Source: Dichetophora obliterata
Lineage: Eukaryota > Arthropoda > Insecta > Diptera > Sciomyzidae
DNA: 64,000 bases
Direction: 5' to 3'
Assembly: GCA_963920525.1 (NCBI GenBank)
Contig: OY986435.1
Span: forward strand, 102,361,115 to 102,425,114
The notes under the pieces were generated by a model, which was not told the DNA's origin, did no database searches, and was given only the letters and a program-made list of their open reading frames with translations. Positions 54,880-64,000 of this stretch are shown here, piece after piece (positions within the stretch are counted from its first letter, which is position 1; each line of letters begins with the position of its first letter). A program made the position numbers and the translations under genes.

Positions 54880-55690
54880 CTTATTATTTTTTAATTTTGA
54901 TTAAACTGCGATTTGGCCCATTTATATTATCAAAAAAATATTATTATTTTTTTTAAAGCATGAATTAGGCTTATTAACAAATTTTAACCTCTAATTTTTG
55001 TATTAAATAGTTAAAAAGGAATACATATATGAAAACCAAAACAACTGAAATGCTTTTCAGGTTTTTGTTATATTGTTAACTTAAACATGAATTATTATAA
55101 AATAAGTTTTGAAGTTTTTTGTGATAAATTTAAAATTTGCTTAATAAATTAAATTTTGAATTTTTTTCCCTTTTCCTTCGAAAATTTAAAAATTACAAAA
55201 TAAACGAAATTTTGTAAGATTTCTCATTTGCTTTTAAATTTCAATTAATTCAAATGTATTTAAGTTTTAATGAAATGTCATTCAAAAACAAAAATAATCA
55301 CAAAAGCATGAGGGAAAACATTGCTGAATGAGGTGCACTTGTTTTTAGCAATATGAGGTGCATTCTGTTTAGAGTTGCACAGTACTGAAAGGTCGGGCAA
55401 TGGACTTAACTATTGTGATAGCAAAAATTTCTTGAAAAAATCAATCAGACGGACTTATGGACTTCGGACAGACGGTCTAACATTTACACATACATACTAA
55501 CAGACTGACAGACAAAAAGGGATATGGACAAACAGACGAAGTGACAGTCGGATTATTTTAAAATATCCAAAACGACGAATTGACAGACAGACTTTCAGAC
55601 AGACTTTTAGACGGACTAACGGATTGCTTATGCATTTAGAAGCCTTTGCATTTTTGCATTGGCCTTACCTTGCTTTTCTCTGAATCGGAT
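54880..55690. other. Central spacer of the P-like element, with a CAGAC-rich tract
   Basis: AT-rich; at 55,445-55,620 the words GGACAGACGG, GACTGACAGACA and TTCAGACAGACTTTTAGACG recur irregularly. No frame supported until the transposase tail at 55,690. Confidence 0.55.
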
Positions 55691-56408
55691 GGATTTTTTT
55701 TTAAACTCTTCGGACGCTAGATTTTCTTTTAACCATTTCGAATTCTTTCGAATTAAAACAGTTATAAGAAAATCTAGAATGATTTGCCTGTGCTCAAAGC
55801 AACTCCCATTTTCATCAAACCACTCTGGAGTTGCAAGATTTGAGTGTGCAATACAGGACTTTATTATACATTTTTTTTAAATTCGGTTCGTGACAACTTT
55901 TATTAAATATACCTTTGTATATTGAAAAATGTTGTACACAAATATTGAAGAATTCGTCGGATGGATTCTTCAAACAAATCCGACTGTCACTATAGTTTTT
56001 AATGCCAAGAAAAGATTCTGAGTCGAAAGAAAACTTTTCGAGCTTCAGAAGATTTTCTTGGCATTTTTCGCATTTAATTTTATTATTGAATTTTGCCCTT
56101 AACCCATACCCACCGAAATAACCACCCACTTTTATTTCCAAGGGGCTTAAGGAAGTGGGCTCAGAAAATTCCTCTAGTTCTTCTATAGTTTCCTCATTGT
56201 GTTCGGACGGACCCATTGGTGAAATAGAAGGTGAATCTTCGGATGGTTGGAAGTTCCATTCCAGCATAAGGTCATTATCGTGCTCACAATTTGAGTTGCG
56301 AGCATGAAACTTATGTGTCAAGAATTTCATTGACAGTATTCTTGCTGAGAGGTATTGGACTTCTCTCACGGATGGTTCGGGGTTATTGCCTAGTTGCGAT
56401 CTAAGCAC
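55690..56408 (-). pseudogene. P-type transposase, C-terminal region
   Basis: The 197-codon frame (55,815-56,408) begins within an exon (RSQLGNNPEPSVREVQYLSA), has acidic linkers, then KCEKCQENLLKLEKFSF, CLKNPSDEFFNIC and KKMYNKVLYCTLKSC. A frame shift near 55,830 continues as LATPEWFDENGSCFEHR and LITVLIRKNSKWLKEN to about 55,690. The CEKC zinc pair, the KNPS-X-FF phrase and the C-terminal EWF-X-C-X2-H segment are as in P-element/THAP9-like transposases. The GTP-binding and RNase H-like core, normally upstream, is absent, so about half the protein is deleted. The copy must depend on another source for mobility. Confidence 0.65.
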
Positions 56409-56854
56409 AGCGGAAATCAGTGAAAAGACTAAATTATATGAAATTTTATTGTAGAAGACCGTTCAGGATGTTGTTTTTATCATGAAACACTGTTGCTTGT
56501 GTGCACTGAACACATCTTTTCTTCGCAAAGTTCCTTATAAGTAAGATTATTTTTCCTCAACTCAATAGATGATTAAATTTAAGCAATCTTCGGGAAACCA
56601 GAACAACAACAATCGCACTGAAATTTTCGTAAAATTCCGATTTCGGAAAATTACAAAGTGAAGTGTATACCCTAATTATTATTTAAAAAAATTATATAAA
56701 ATAAAACTTTAAACGCAGGGTTTTTCGATTAAAAACATTCATGGGCCCTTAACACAACACAATCTATGAAAATTTCACCTCTTAAATAACTTTAAAATTC
56801 TTCATGAAGTAAATTATATTGAAATACTGATTTTAACTTGTATATTTTACTTAC

Positions 56855-57095
56855 CAAGATTCATGGTGGGAATCGAACCATGTTTTAAACGCAGATTTTC
56901 AATACAAGACGCATCGAAATGACGACTGCATACTCTGCTTTTTGAATAAAGGTAGCCTTCATGTACGATTTTTAAATTCGCGCACCACTTTTTCAATAAA
57001 ATTGAATCAGTTGGGAACCGAAACAATCGCACTTTTTCCGTAAATATACTAGGTATACCTTGGCACTCTCTAACCACACACATGCAATCTGACAT
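56855..57095 (-). pseudogene. THAP DNA-binding exon of the P-type transposase
   Basis: ATG at 57,093-57,095. The C2CH zinc signature is complete: CMCVVREC, then the invariant RLFRFPTDSILLKKWC, and VCSRHF with Cys and His ligands. It ends with the family tail (LKHGSIPTMNLG). In P transposase this domain binds sites just inside the TIRs. The exon closes at a consensus GTAAGT donor (56,849-56,854). No lesion is seen in the 80 codons. The next recognisable exon starts at about 56,408, with the catalytic core missing. An N-terminal exon that is intact next to a truncated transposase could still give a DNA-binding repressor; that is inference. Confidence 0.8.
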
Positions 57096-57222
57096 GTTGG
57101 CTTTATTGTTTTTTTTTTGTACAAAAAGTCATGGGTTTGTTTTGAAAAAAACAGATGGGTACAATTTAAAAACAACAAATAGAGTCACAGTTTAGTAAAC
57201 ACAAGTTGAAAACAAAAATATA

Positions 57223-57275
57223 TTATTTTTGAAAAAACACTTGAAAACACTGAAAAACACTCAAAAACACTAAAA
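57223..57275. repeat. Minisatellite of AAAAACACT units
   Basis: AAAAACACTTG, AAAACACTG, AAAAACACTC and AAAAACACTAA follow in tandem, four to five units. Confidence 0.75.
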
Positions 57276-57659
57276 ATCGCAAGTCACAAAAAGACGCTTT
57301 CTCGATCGCACTTAGACGTAAAGAGAACGAAATAAAATTTTACAATTGCATATATACTTAAAACTGCAACTTTCCCAAAAAAATTCTAACGAATTCCACC
57401 AAAGTCTGCACAACACTCTATAGTATGCATCCTTGACCACGACAAGTTTAATGAATGATATAGATATAAATGATGCAATGCAAACAATCAAAACAATAAA
57501 AATATATATACTTAAATAATAAGGAGTATAAAATAGTTTCATATACAAATAAAATCTATATTTTGCAATATATTATAATCTTATTAATAGTAACTTTTAT
57601 TTGTTATACTTTTAATTACATACAAACTACAGAGTTAGAAATACCGCTTGTAGCAATGT

Positions 57660-58551
57660 CTCCAATTGGAAGATGCTACAAAATAGGCAAAGCAACAAGA
57701 ATAACACAAGGCAATTTATGTAGCTGCCGATTGTCCTGCGTGGCAATAGAATACTAGTCAAATTAGACAAATTAGCCAAATCATAATTTAATTCTAAATA
57801 AATAAAACAAGAAAATAAAATGCATGGTCTTTTCTTAAAAAAAAAAAAAATCAATTAAAAGTTATTATTGGAGTTTTTGTTTTAAATCTATTAAAAATAG
57901 TTAATAAATAATTTGATTAATTCTTTTAAAATTTAATTTTGATATTATTTGAATGAGTAAAGGTAAAAATAGTAAATAACGAATCCGATAAAGGTAAGAA
58001 TAATTAATAAATAATTGATTTAATTTTGTTAAAATTAAATTTTAATGTCATTTAGAAGATTGATAAATTTTCTAAAGTTTTGTCCTTTGGAGCATTTGAA
58101 TTCGATCGGAAATAAAAAAGATATAGCGATTTATCTAAAACGTCTTTGCTTCAGATAGACAAAATCACAAAAATATCATTTATATCTGACGATCAACGAA
58201 ATGCTTCCAAAACGTGAACAAAAAAATCCTAGCGTAACAAAAAAAGAAGTCCAATGCAGCAACAACAAATCAAGCAAAACAAATGTAAACAAAGTCAGGC
58301 TGTTCTACTCAGAAATCTAAAAAATATATGTATGAGCAGTGGTTTTCAGCATCATTGCTGTTCTTTTATAAATTCTAGCAACATAAACAAAACTTAAAGC
58401 AACATATACATGTTGTGCTAGCAACACAAATCCATGCAAGCGATTACTCGCTAGGTTATTTACTCGTCGGGTCTCTTGTCTTGTACGGGCAAATTTTTTA
58501 TTTCGTACCGGAGCTTTCATATGCAATGTCTATAAGTATTTATAGTCTCTG
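57660..58551. repeat. Right arm of the P-like element
   Basis: See 53,988-54,879; differences noticed are mainly homopolymer lengths (e.g. the A run at 57,836-57,850). Confidence 0.9.
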
Positions 58552-58558
58552 CTCCTTG

Positions 58559-59333
58559 TTGTATTTGTACCAATATTATCAGGTTTTTACTTGTTATATC
58601 TGTTTGTACAAGTAAAACGGATGGTTCGCTGCAGACCTTTAGTTCGAAGTTCATTTGCGCTCTCGCAAAGTTTATTTTTTAGCTGGAAAAAAAACAAAAA
58701 TTTTGATTCTCGTCTGAACACAGACTTTTTTATTTTTCAATTCACGTCTGTCAAATTAGAAAATAAAAATTGTCCGGTTACAGAGCAAAAACTCGGCGTG
58801 TGATGTTGATTGTGTTTTTAGCATAAGAAATACATTAAGGCTATTCACAGTTTAAGCGTATTTAACAAATCGTATTTATAGCATTTGTTATTGTTCAAAC
58901 TGTGAGCACCTCGACATGTGACTGTCGTATTAAAAAATTATGCAACCCTGTGATGTGTGATTATGGGTCAAGAAAAAGATCTTTGTTTTTTAAACCCTCT
59001 TAATATAAATATAATTAAAGCCATAAAAAAATAAAAAAACATAAATTTGATTTATGTCCGGTTAATTTTTTCTTATAAAATAGGCCAACAAAATTTTTTG
59101 CTTTTCTTCGGCACAAAATCGAAAATCCAACTGACTTTAATGTCAAATATTTTTCTAAATTTATTTTGATCATGGTTGCTCATATATTTTGTATAGAACT
59201 AAATGATTTGATTTAAAAGAAAGCGTTGCAAAATAAAAATAAAAATTACTTTCTGACGTGTCCTAAGCTAATCCACTGAAAGGGTTAAGAAATACTTGGT
59301 TACGTCATGTGTCCATTTACCACTGGGTTGTTT
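58559..59333. other. Unassigned spacer with a 73-bp hairpin
   Basis: 58,838-58,910 is a hairpin: GGCTATTCACAGTTTAAGC and, inverted, GGTGCTCACAGTTTGAAC. Nothing else supported. Confidence 0.45.
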
Positions 59334-59855
59334 TCAGTGTGCTCTTAAAAGCGCTTATTAATACGTACTCAATATGGGAGATTTTAAATGCACTGTTGCC
59401 AATTTGGTGCTTTTTCCACCAGATTTGGTGCATTATGAAAATGTTGGCGCAAGAAAACTGAGGTTTGGTGTCTGGTGCATTTTTTGGTGATTTTTTGGTG
59501 ATTTTTTTTTTTTAATTTCAGAGGCACCAAATGTGTCTTTGTTTTTTTCCTTAATATTTAATGGATTTCATATATTTATGAAATCATTAGTAATATTTTT
59601 TTGTTAGATTTATTAAATAATCTTAATTTAAGTATTTTAATTTAAATAAACCTGACGCAAATTGCTTTTTCAAAAATAAAGCAATTGACAATTTTGAATA
59701 TAATTTAATTTGTGAATTTATTTTGGTGTTTTATAATTTTGAAAACCTAATAAATGTGGTGCATTTTTGAGGAAAAAGCGCATTTTTCGATATTTTTGTA
59801 GATTTTAGAATTTAAAAGCTGGCAACACTGTATAAATGTGCAAAGCAGCTTTGCC
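59334..59855. repeat. Partial copy of the 5,593-6,597 element family, split by a MITE
   Basis: 59,345-59,380 (TTAAAAGCGCTTATTAATAC) matches 6,521-6,560. TGTGCAAAGC at 59,837 resumes the same family after the insertion at 59,391-59,830, then similarity fades. Confidence 0.5.
59391..59830. mobile_element. 440-bp hAT-type MITE with CACTGTTGCCA ends
   Basis: CACTGTTGCCA at the left is inverted as TGGCAACACTG at the right. TTTAAATG (59,383-59,390) and TATAAATG (59,831-59,838) are a 7-of-8 target duplication. TTTGGTG(C/A)TTTTT-type words are repeated just inside the left end and recur at the right (TGGTGTTTT, GTGGTGCATTTTT). Confidence 0.8.
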
Positions 59856-60946
59856 AGAATGACGTTTAATACGTCTTTTTGCCGTATTTTGAACCCAAAT
59901 TATGTTTTACTTAATTTTACAGACGAAAACTGGTTTCTTATATAAAAGCACGCATGGTATAAGGATAGAGGTAGCTGCAGCGCTGACTGTGCTCTCCTTC
60001 CATACTGCCATGTCTGTCAAATTCAGCTGTGTGGCGAATGGAAACAAAAGAAAACAAATAAAAAGTTTTGCTTCGTTTTGACGTTTCTGGCAGTACGCTC
60101 TCATCTGGTGTATCTACCTGTATTCTTCTACCACGAAAGCACGTAAAAGACAACATTGTGAAAATACCTTTAAAGTTGCACTCATATTTTTATGTTCTGC
60201 AACACTGCTTGCAAATATTTACATTGCAAATTTTTCTTTGTTTTGTGCTTTTCTTTTCTTTTTTCTTCAATAAATTTTTGGTGTAAAAATTAAAATCAAA
60301 TTTGGTATTTTCTCCAATCTTCAACCAATTTAAATTAATATTATTTCATTAGATGCAGAATAGTATAAGCTGTGTATGTATTGAACTTTGCTGAGCAAAT
60401 GGATCGAGTGGGCCTTGCAAAAAGTCTAGCTTAAAGTCAGCATAAGTTGCATCGAAAAAATTAGATCAATAATGTAATTTTAATTGCTTGGAAGTGTTGA
60501 AATATGTTGCTTATAAAAGTTTTTAATACAGTTTCAAACGATTTTTCATGTTTATTTGCTTAGCAAAGTTGTTGGTCAGAATTAAAGGAAAAATTTTTTT
60601 CATAAAAATGTCATATCTTAGAATATTCTGAAGAACCGAGGATGAAATTTTTTGACATATAGTAGAAGTATGTATAAGCACTCTGAATTTTGAATGAAAT
60701 TTTAAAAATGTCCATAGTTTTATTCGTTATGACTTTTCGGTGAGCTTGAACTTTGTCTTTTGTATAATATTTGTGAAGTCTAAGACCAGTAGAAAGTAAT
60801 AACATAGAAAAACTCAAGACTGAAGACAGTCATCGATAGTTTAGGGTTTTTTAAATAAAAAGTCGTTTACAATTAATTAAAACTTTTGTAAATAATTTTT
60901 ACTTCTCCACTAAAAATAATTATTGAAAATTTTTTTGAAAGACATT
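59856..60946. other. Unassigned spacer
   Basis: No gene or element edge supported; short minus frames near 59,907-60,156 overlap each other and carry no recognisable domain. Confidence 0.45.
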
Positions 60947-61082
60947 GGCCCATAATCATAGTCAAAATAAAGTCGACTTTAAATTTAGTATAAGCATTTT
61001 TGACAGTTTTTCAATATAATATGTTGTCAAAAAGCTTGCACTAAATTTAAAGTCGACTTTATTTTGACTATGATAATGGGCC
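60947..61082. mobile_element. 136-bp palindromic MITE with GGCCCAT ends
   Basis: GGCCCATAATCATAGTCAAA continues to ATAAAGTCGACTTTAAATTT; the right half is its complement. ATT on both sides (60,944-60,946; 61,083-61,085). 3-bp duplication and GGCCC start suit a Harbinger-type MITE. Confidence 0.8.
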
Positions 61083-61195
61083 ATTATTTTTGTGTTGAAT
61101 TGCCTTTTTCTTTTTGTTTACCGATTTGAGAAAGAATTTTCCATATATGTAAAACGATTTGCTTCAACAAACGAAGCGAAGTGGCGTTCGTGATT

Positions 61196-61375
61196 TTGAC
61201 ACAGACCAAACGAACAACAACATAAGCAGCTACTGAAGCATTTAATGCTTGATTTTTTTCATACAAAAATTTTAATTTTTACTTTTATATTTTGATATTT
61301 TGTGACTTTATTGAAGAAATTATAAAATCAAAGTTATCTAAAATTTTTGTATGAAAAAATCAAGCATTTAATGGA
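61196..61375 (-). repeat. Dispersed repeat R, short inverted copy, with a local palindrome
   Basis: On the minus strand AAAGTCACAAAATA(T/G)CAAAAT and GCTTCAGTAGCTGCTTATG match 38,190-38,275. 61,240-61,275 and 61,341-61,372 form an inverted pair (AATGCTTGATTTTTT / TTTTGTATGAAAAAATCAAG), a feature not present in the other copies. Confidence 0.55.
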
Positions 61376-62926
61376 AATTGACGTATTTTGACTTATTTTG
61401 ACGTATTTTGAATCGACCAATGACTTTTTTACTTACAAAAATATGGCAACACTAGTGAAAAGCTACCCGACACCGCAATAGAAACTATGAAAAACACTTT
61501 AGCTGAGGAAAAGAGAGATAAAGTTTTATGCCGCTTGTGTGCCTAACAATTTAATGGAGCAATGATTCGTATGTTTGGTTTTTTGTATTCTTTATCAATT
61601 TAAATTAAATAACTTTTGAGAGTGGTTTTAAAAAAATAAAGGATGCATGATTTTAAGTTAAACATCTGGATTTATATTAGTGAAAGAATTACTAAAGTCG
61701 GTTCAGTAGTTTTTAAGTTTAGCGTCGTCGCAGATACTTGAGAAGCCTTTTAAATAATAGTATAGATTCATTGCATACCCAACTGTTGCGTTTATATTTC
61801 CCACGTCACAATTTTTAAAATATTTATTTTGTCATCTGTGAAAAAGCAATCCGTGAATTGATGGGGACTATCGAATTATTTCAACTATCAACAGTTAGCT
61901 ATCGAATGATTTCAACTATCGAACGAATTCGAATTAACGAGTTCGAATATTTCGTTCATTCATTTACTTTAAAAAAATAGTAAATATTGCATGAAATTAT
62001 CAAATGATTTAACTATCGAATAATATACTCATTCATTCGAATTAGAAAATATTAACTAGAACAAAGAACTGTCGTACGTTTTTGATTATCGAATATAGTA
62101 TTCGTTCATTTGAATTATAAAAAAAGACACAGTTTCGATAGTATCGTAAGTATAGACGTAGAATTCCTTTTTATACTGTAATAGAGAAAAATTCTGGTTA
62201 TTTCATGTATATTCCTCAAAACTTTATTAAAGTATTTCATCTTCTAAATAAAAATTATTCAAAAACAAATTTGTTGTTGTTGTCCTTCTTTAAACTTACT
62301 TGATCTAAAAAGCTCACAATTAAATTCATGCAAAAATTTGTTTTGTTTTATAAAAAGTATGGTGATGAATTTATTGTTCTTTTTCATTTGTTTTGTTGGT
62401 TAAAACTAAATGTAATTCAAAGTTACGTTTATTTAATGGAAATAAATATGGGTAAATTTGAATTATTTATTTTTCCTGTAGTAAAAAGCATATACATTAA
62501 GGCGGGTCAAATTTTTTTGGTGGTATGGCTCAGCGAAATTCGTAAAATACATGTAATTTCAAGACTTTTTTTCCACTACAGCATATACAAATTCTGAAAA
62601 AAAGCTGTGCGGACTTTCGTAAATAGATTTTTTTCTCAATTATAAAATATGAATGTATGAAATTTGAAAGAAGTGTATAAAATGTGTATAAAAAAAGATT
62701 ATTTGTACTGTCATTTCTAAGGTAAATTTGGGCGCTGAATCTGAATCTGGCATTAAAAATACATTAAATCCAACTATCAATAGAAAAAATCGTGATTTTT
62801 TATCAAAATATCGTGATTTTTGGTCAAAAAATAAAAAAAAAGGTGAAAAATTTGGCGCTGAATTCAAATCTCCCATTTAAATTACTCCAATTCTCGTTTA
62901 CTATTTAGTACTATTTAGTACCAATT
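61376..62926. other. Unassigned spacer with CTATCGAA repeats
   Basis: 61,457-61,478 is a solo end of the 5,593-6,597 family (AGCTACCCGACACCGC). At 61,868-62,115 the word CTATCGAAT(G/T)ATTT recurs about six times. 62,133-62,195 is repeat S (see 47,372). A plus frame at 62,328-62,597 is low in complexity and is not called. GGCGCTGAATC(T/C)GAATCT near 62,730 and 62,860 echoes words of the foldback at 6,869. Confidence 0.5.
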
Positions 62927-64000
62927 CTAGTACTCCAAGTCTCGTTTGCTCTCAGTTTTGGGCCTTTTTTCTCTCGATTCCATCGATGTCGCAATAAAAC
63001 CACTTTTGTGTTTTTCAGTAACGTGTTTGGATGCTCTAGTCATCTCTTGGACATTTCGTTCGGTGCTTTGAATGTGGCATGGTATTTCGACGTTAATCAT
63101 AACCTCATCAGAATCATAATAATCTTCAGTCAAATGTTGCAATGGAATGTCTCTTGTGTATGGCGGCTCGTGTAGAATATCATCATCATTCGAATCTATC
63201 ATGTTGGAAAAGTGGGTGCAGTCAAAATTGATTTTCGGTTTTTTGTATTCTCTCAATGTTGTCCGATCGAGATCACTTCGGATATGTTTTATTTTGTCGA
63301 TTGCCATTTGACGTATAGGTTTCACATTGTGACAAACCATTGCTAGCAAAACATTTTCAGAGCTAGCAAAGTAGCAATTGGTTGACATTACACTATGAAC
63401 AATGGAAAGTAAATTCGGTGGCAGATAATTCGTCCATTGTATAAATTTGAAGAACAAAACACTTCCGTATGCCATTGAATTGTAATATTTAACGTTGAAG
63501 TACATTGGAATGTACACTTTCATCACGTATGTGGCCAAAATTCGCAAGTTTTTTGACGGTTTGTCCGTAGTTATGTACGTACGTAAAATTCGAGCAGCTT
63601 TTGTTAACCACCTAGCATGATGTATTGGTCCCAACTTGATGTTTGCTAGATCAATTGATACTGAGCGAGTTGAAATCGCGTTTGCTAATTTGAGAAGATT
63701 TCTTGCATCTGTTGAGAAAGAACGTTCATCAAAATCTGGTGATGATGGTGGCATATTTTGGAGTGAAATTATCTCAAAATTATTGACAACCTGAAAAGCA
63801 GAATTTTTTTTTAATTCGTTAAATTATATAATTTATTTACTCAAAATAATCGTATTTTACTTGTATCGTATCGCAAATGCCTAAAACCGCTGCTAATCGT
63901 CCTGTTGACGTAGTTGGCCCTTTCGTGAAACTTTTTTCTAGTGTATTGTATAAATGACGAAACGGTAACTCATTGAAATGCAGCAAACATACACTCCAAT
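62927..64000 (-). CDS. Uncharacterised multi-copy arthropod protein, two 3-prime exons (continues beyond window)
   Basis: Exon A (63,861-64,000, open at the right edge) reads CLLHFNELPFRHLYNTLE, then TKGPTTSTGRLAAVLG, and ends at a GTAAAA donor. A 70-base intron (63,791-63,860, acceptor TTTTCAG) leads in phase 0 to exon B (62,927-63,790), starting VVNNFEIISLQNMPPSSPDF. Later blocks: GPIHHARWLTKAARILRTY, NLLSIVHSVMSTNCYFASSE, KKPKINFDCTHFSNMID and IPCHIQSTERNVQEMTRAS, ending at SRDLEY-like KRDLEY. I remember the phrases FNELPLRHLF, H(A/S)RWLTTA-RILRLY, FAHPEN and PCHTQAVER-VKLVTEAS from large families of unnamed proteins in aphids, mites and hydra, which suggests a mobile or viral-like spread, but no function is known to me. 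No stop or frameshift in 334 codons, so it is intact here. Confidence 0.7.

Larger units (their letters stand above)
53483..58551 (-). mobile_element. P-superfamily transposon with long (892-bp) terminal inverted repeats
   Basis: The ends start CAGAGACTATAAATACTTAT and are flanked by the identical heptamer CTCCTTG (53,476-53,482; 58,552-58,558). A 7-bp duplication is what ProtoP/1360-type P relatives make; canonical P makes 8. The near-identical arms run 53,988-54,879 and 57,660-58,551. At the left the first 28 bases are duplicated in tandem (53,483 and 53,988), and a 469-bp MITE has split that duplication. The 2.8-kb centre encodes a THAP exon and a P-type C-terminal region on the minus strand. 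Total 5,069 bp including the MITE. Confidence 0.85.

Noticed and set aside
54038..54956. Frames repeated in both arms of the P-like element
   Set aside because: Present twice only because the arms are inverted copies; no domain, short, and not conserved at codon level as far as visible.
1..64000. CRISPR array, bacterial operons, rRNA or independent tRNA genes
   Set aside because: No regularly spaced identical repeats, no operon-like gene packing, no rRNA motifs. The only tRNA-like sequences are SINE heads.

Overview
The window looks like gene-poor, repeat-dense nuclear DNA of a higher (cyclorrhaphan) fly. It is very AT-rich. The few host genes have short GT-AG introns. Mobile elements of nearly every class known from flies are present: rosa-type mariner, hobo-like hAT, piggyBac, P, Tc3, Helitron, LINE, a tRNA-derived SINE and many MITEs. 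The species cannot be named from the sequence. All reading was by eye, so percent identities and copy numbers are not given.

Three host or host-like coding loci stand out. (1) On the minus strand at 48,148-49,010 are the first two coding exons (248 codons, BTB domain) of the Rabankyrin-5/ANKFY1 orthologue. No ankyrin or FYVE exon follows to the left, so its second intron probably spans more than 48 kb of repeats to the left edge. (2) On the plus strand at 33,743-34,257, inside that putative intron, are the last two exons of a ten-cysteine, GPI-anchored Ly6/uPAR protein. (3) On the minus strand at the right edge (62,927-64,000) are two exons of an uncharacterised protein family that is multi-copy in arthropods. 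A degenerate C2H2 finger gene fragment lies at the left edge (82-833).

Mobile DNA from left to right: a foldback, a MITE and an ACGTA-rich minisatellite (0.8-2.5 kb); a complete but mutated DD41D mariner (2,698-4,041); a nest at 4,965-9,186 in which a hobo-like hAT has inserted into a gene for a Myb/SANT-like protein in a Harbinger-like element and itself carries further elements; an inverted-repeat element with internal tandem repeats (10.5-12.0 kb); a foldback cluster (14.1-14.7 kb); a SINE (16.6 kb); an internally deleted piggyBac (17,796-20,646) carrying two MITEs and a Helitron-like piece; a mariner remnant (21.5 kb); a foldback element enclosing another TIR element (21.9-24.8 kb); a Harbinger-type MITE (25.7 kb); a LINE reverse transcriptase (27.3-28.1 kb); a Helentron-like element (28.1-29.6 kb); hAT remnants (29.6-30.7 kb); two SINEs and a MITE (30.7-32.1 kb); a LINE ORF1 remnant (35.5-36.1 kb); a hAT with a perfect 8-bp target duplication (39,208-41,015); a Helitron helicase split by an insertion (43.6-45.0 kb); Tc3-like and mariner transposase remnants (46.6-47.8 kb); several TIR elements (49.6-52.7 kb); and a P-superfamily element with terminal inverted repeats of about 892 bp and a perfect 7-bp target duplication (53,483-58,551).

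Almost all transposase genes are broken by stops, frameshifts or deletions, so this is an old, repeatedly invaded heterochromatin-like landscape. The two arms of the P-like element are close to identical, so it is among the youngest arrivals.
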